A stretch of DNA of 13,692 nucleotides from Rhodobacteraceae bacterium UBA3069. GTDB lineage: Bacteria > Pseudomonadota > Alphaproteobacteria > Rhodobacterales > Rhodobacteraceae. The stretch spans positions 1 through 13,692 of the forward strand of contig DFBX01000082.1 of NCBI GenBank assembly GCA_002366795.1, written 5' to 3'. Both the position numbers and the translations under genes were made by a program. This document shows, piece by piece, positions 13,677 to 13,692 of this stretch. Position 1 is the first letter of the stretch. Every line of letters starts with the position of its first letter. The notes beneath the pieces were generated by a model that saw only the letters and a list, made by a program, of their open reading frames with translations, was not told where the DNA came from and searched no databases.

Positions 13677-13692
13677 GCGGCGTCTTCATTTA

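Noticed and set aside
13673..13692. End of a convergent minus-strand gene (NEDAA then stop)
   Set aside because: Only about 20 bases are visible; this is too little to support a gene.
1..13692. CRISPR arrays, tRNA or rRNA genes, prophage or plasmid functions
   Set aside because: No regularly spaced repeats, no cloverleaf-like or rRNA-like sequence, and no integrase, phage or replication genes were seen apart from the transposase remnant.

Overview
The window looks like chromosomal DNA from an alphaproteobacterium, most likely of the Rhodobacterales (Roseobacter group). This rests on the high GC content, the sequence style of the ParE, MetF, SuhB and Lrp proteins, a divergent metF/metR-type pair, and intergenic repeats carrying an AAATACTC...CATTTTG-type motif that I associate with this order. 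The taxonomic call is an inference. Most of the window is housekeeping or core metabolism, and I see no large undescribed multi-gene system.

Left part (1-3248): the first ~110 bases appear to be the decayed C-terminal end of an IS481/IS3-type transposase, ending 5 bases from the stop of parE. parE (topoisomerase IV subunit B) runs on the minus strand from 2073 to 115. Behind its start lies a 477-base gene-free stretch (2074-2550) packed with repeats and hairpins. A short hypothetical gene and an Lrp/AsnC-type regulator follow, both on the minus strand.

Centre (3249-8294): a 17-base interrupted palindrome between the Lrp gene and a divergent ornithine/lysine-type PLP decarboxylase is a candidate operator for both. 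Downstream is a form II CoxL-like molybdenum hydroxylase large subunit with no small (FeS) or medium (FAD) partner in the window. It overlaps by 26 bases with a DUF2235 (Tle1-like) alpha/beta-hydrolase, an odd pairing that may be the most interesting protein-level feature here. A second repeat-rich gap (7968-8294) separates it from the next gene.

Right part (8295-13692): a PaaI-type hotdog thioesterase and metF are on the minus strand. A LysR regulator of MetR type diverges from metF with a near-perfect MetR box between them. A copy of the long intergenic repeat then precedes suhB (inositol monophosphatase family), which ends in a clear rho-independent terminator. A GFA-family zinc protein and a rhomboid protease overlap by ATGA on the minus strand, and a secreted TPR protein diverges from the rhomboid gene up to the right edge.

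Two repeat families recur in the gaps. Repeat A is at 2158-2308 and 7990-8172. Repeat B is at 2405-2541 and 10807-10928, with a 73-base core of 69/73 identity and a conserved hairpin. All four copies share one short motif in either orientation. Naive open reading frames run through these repeats, so the true starts of parE and suhB must be placed downstream of them.
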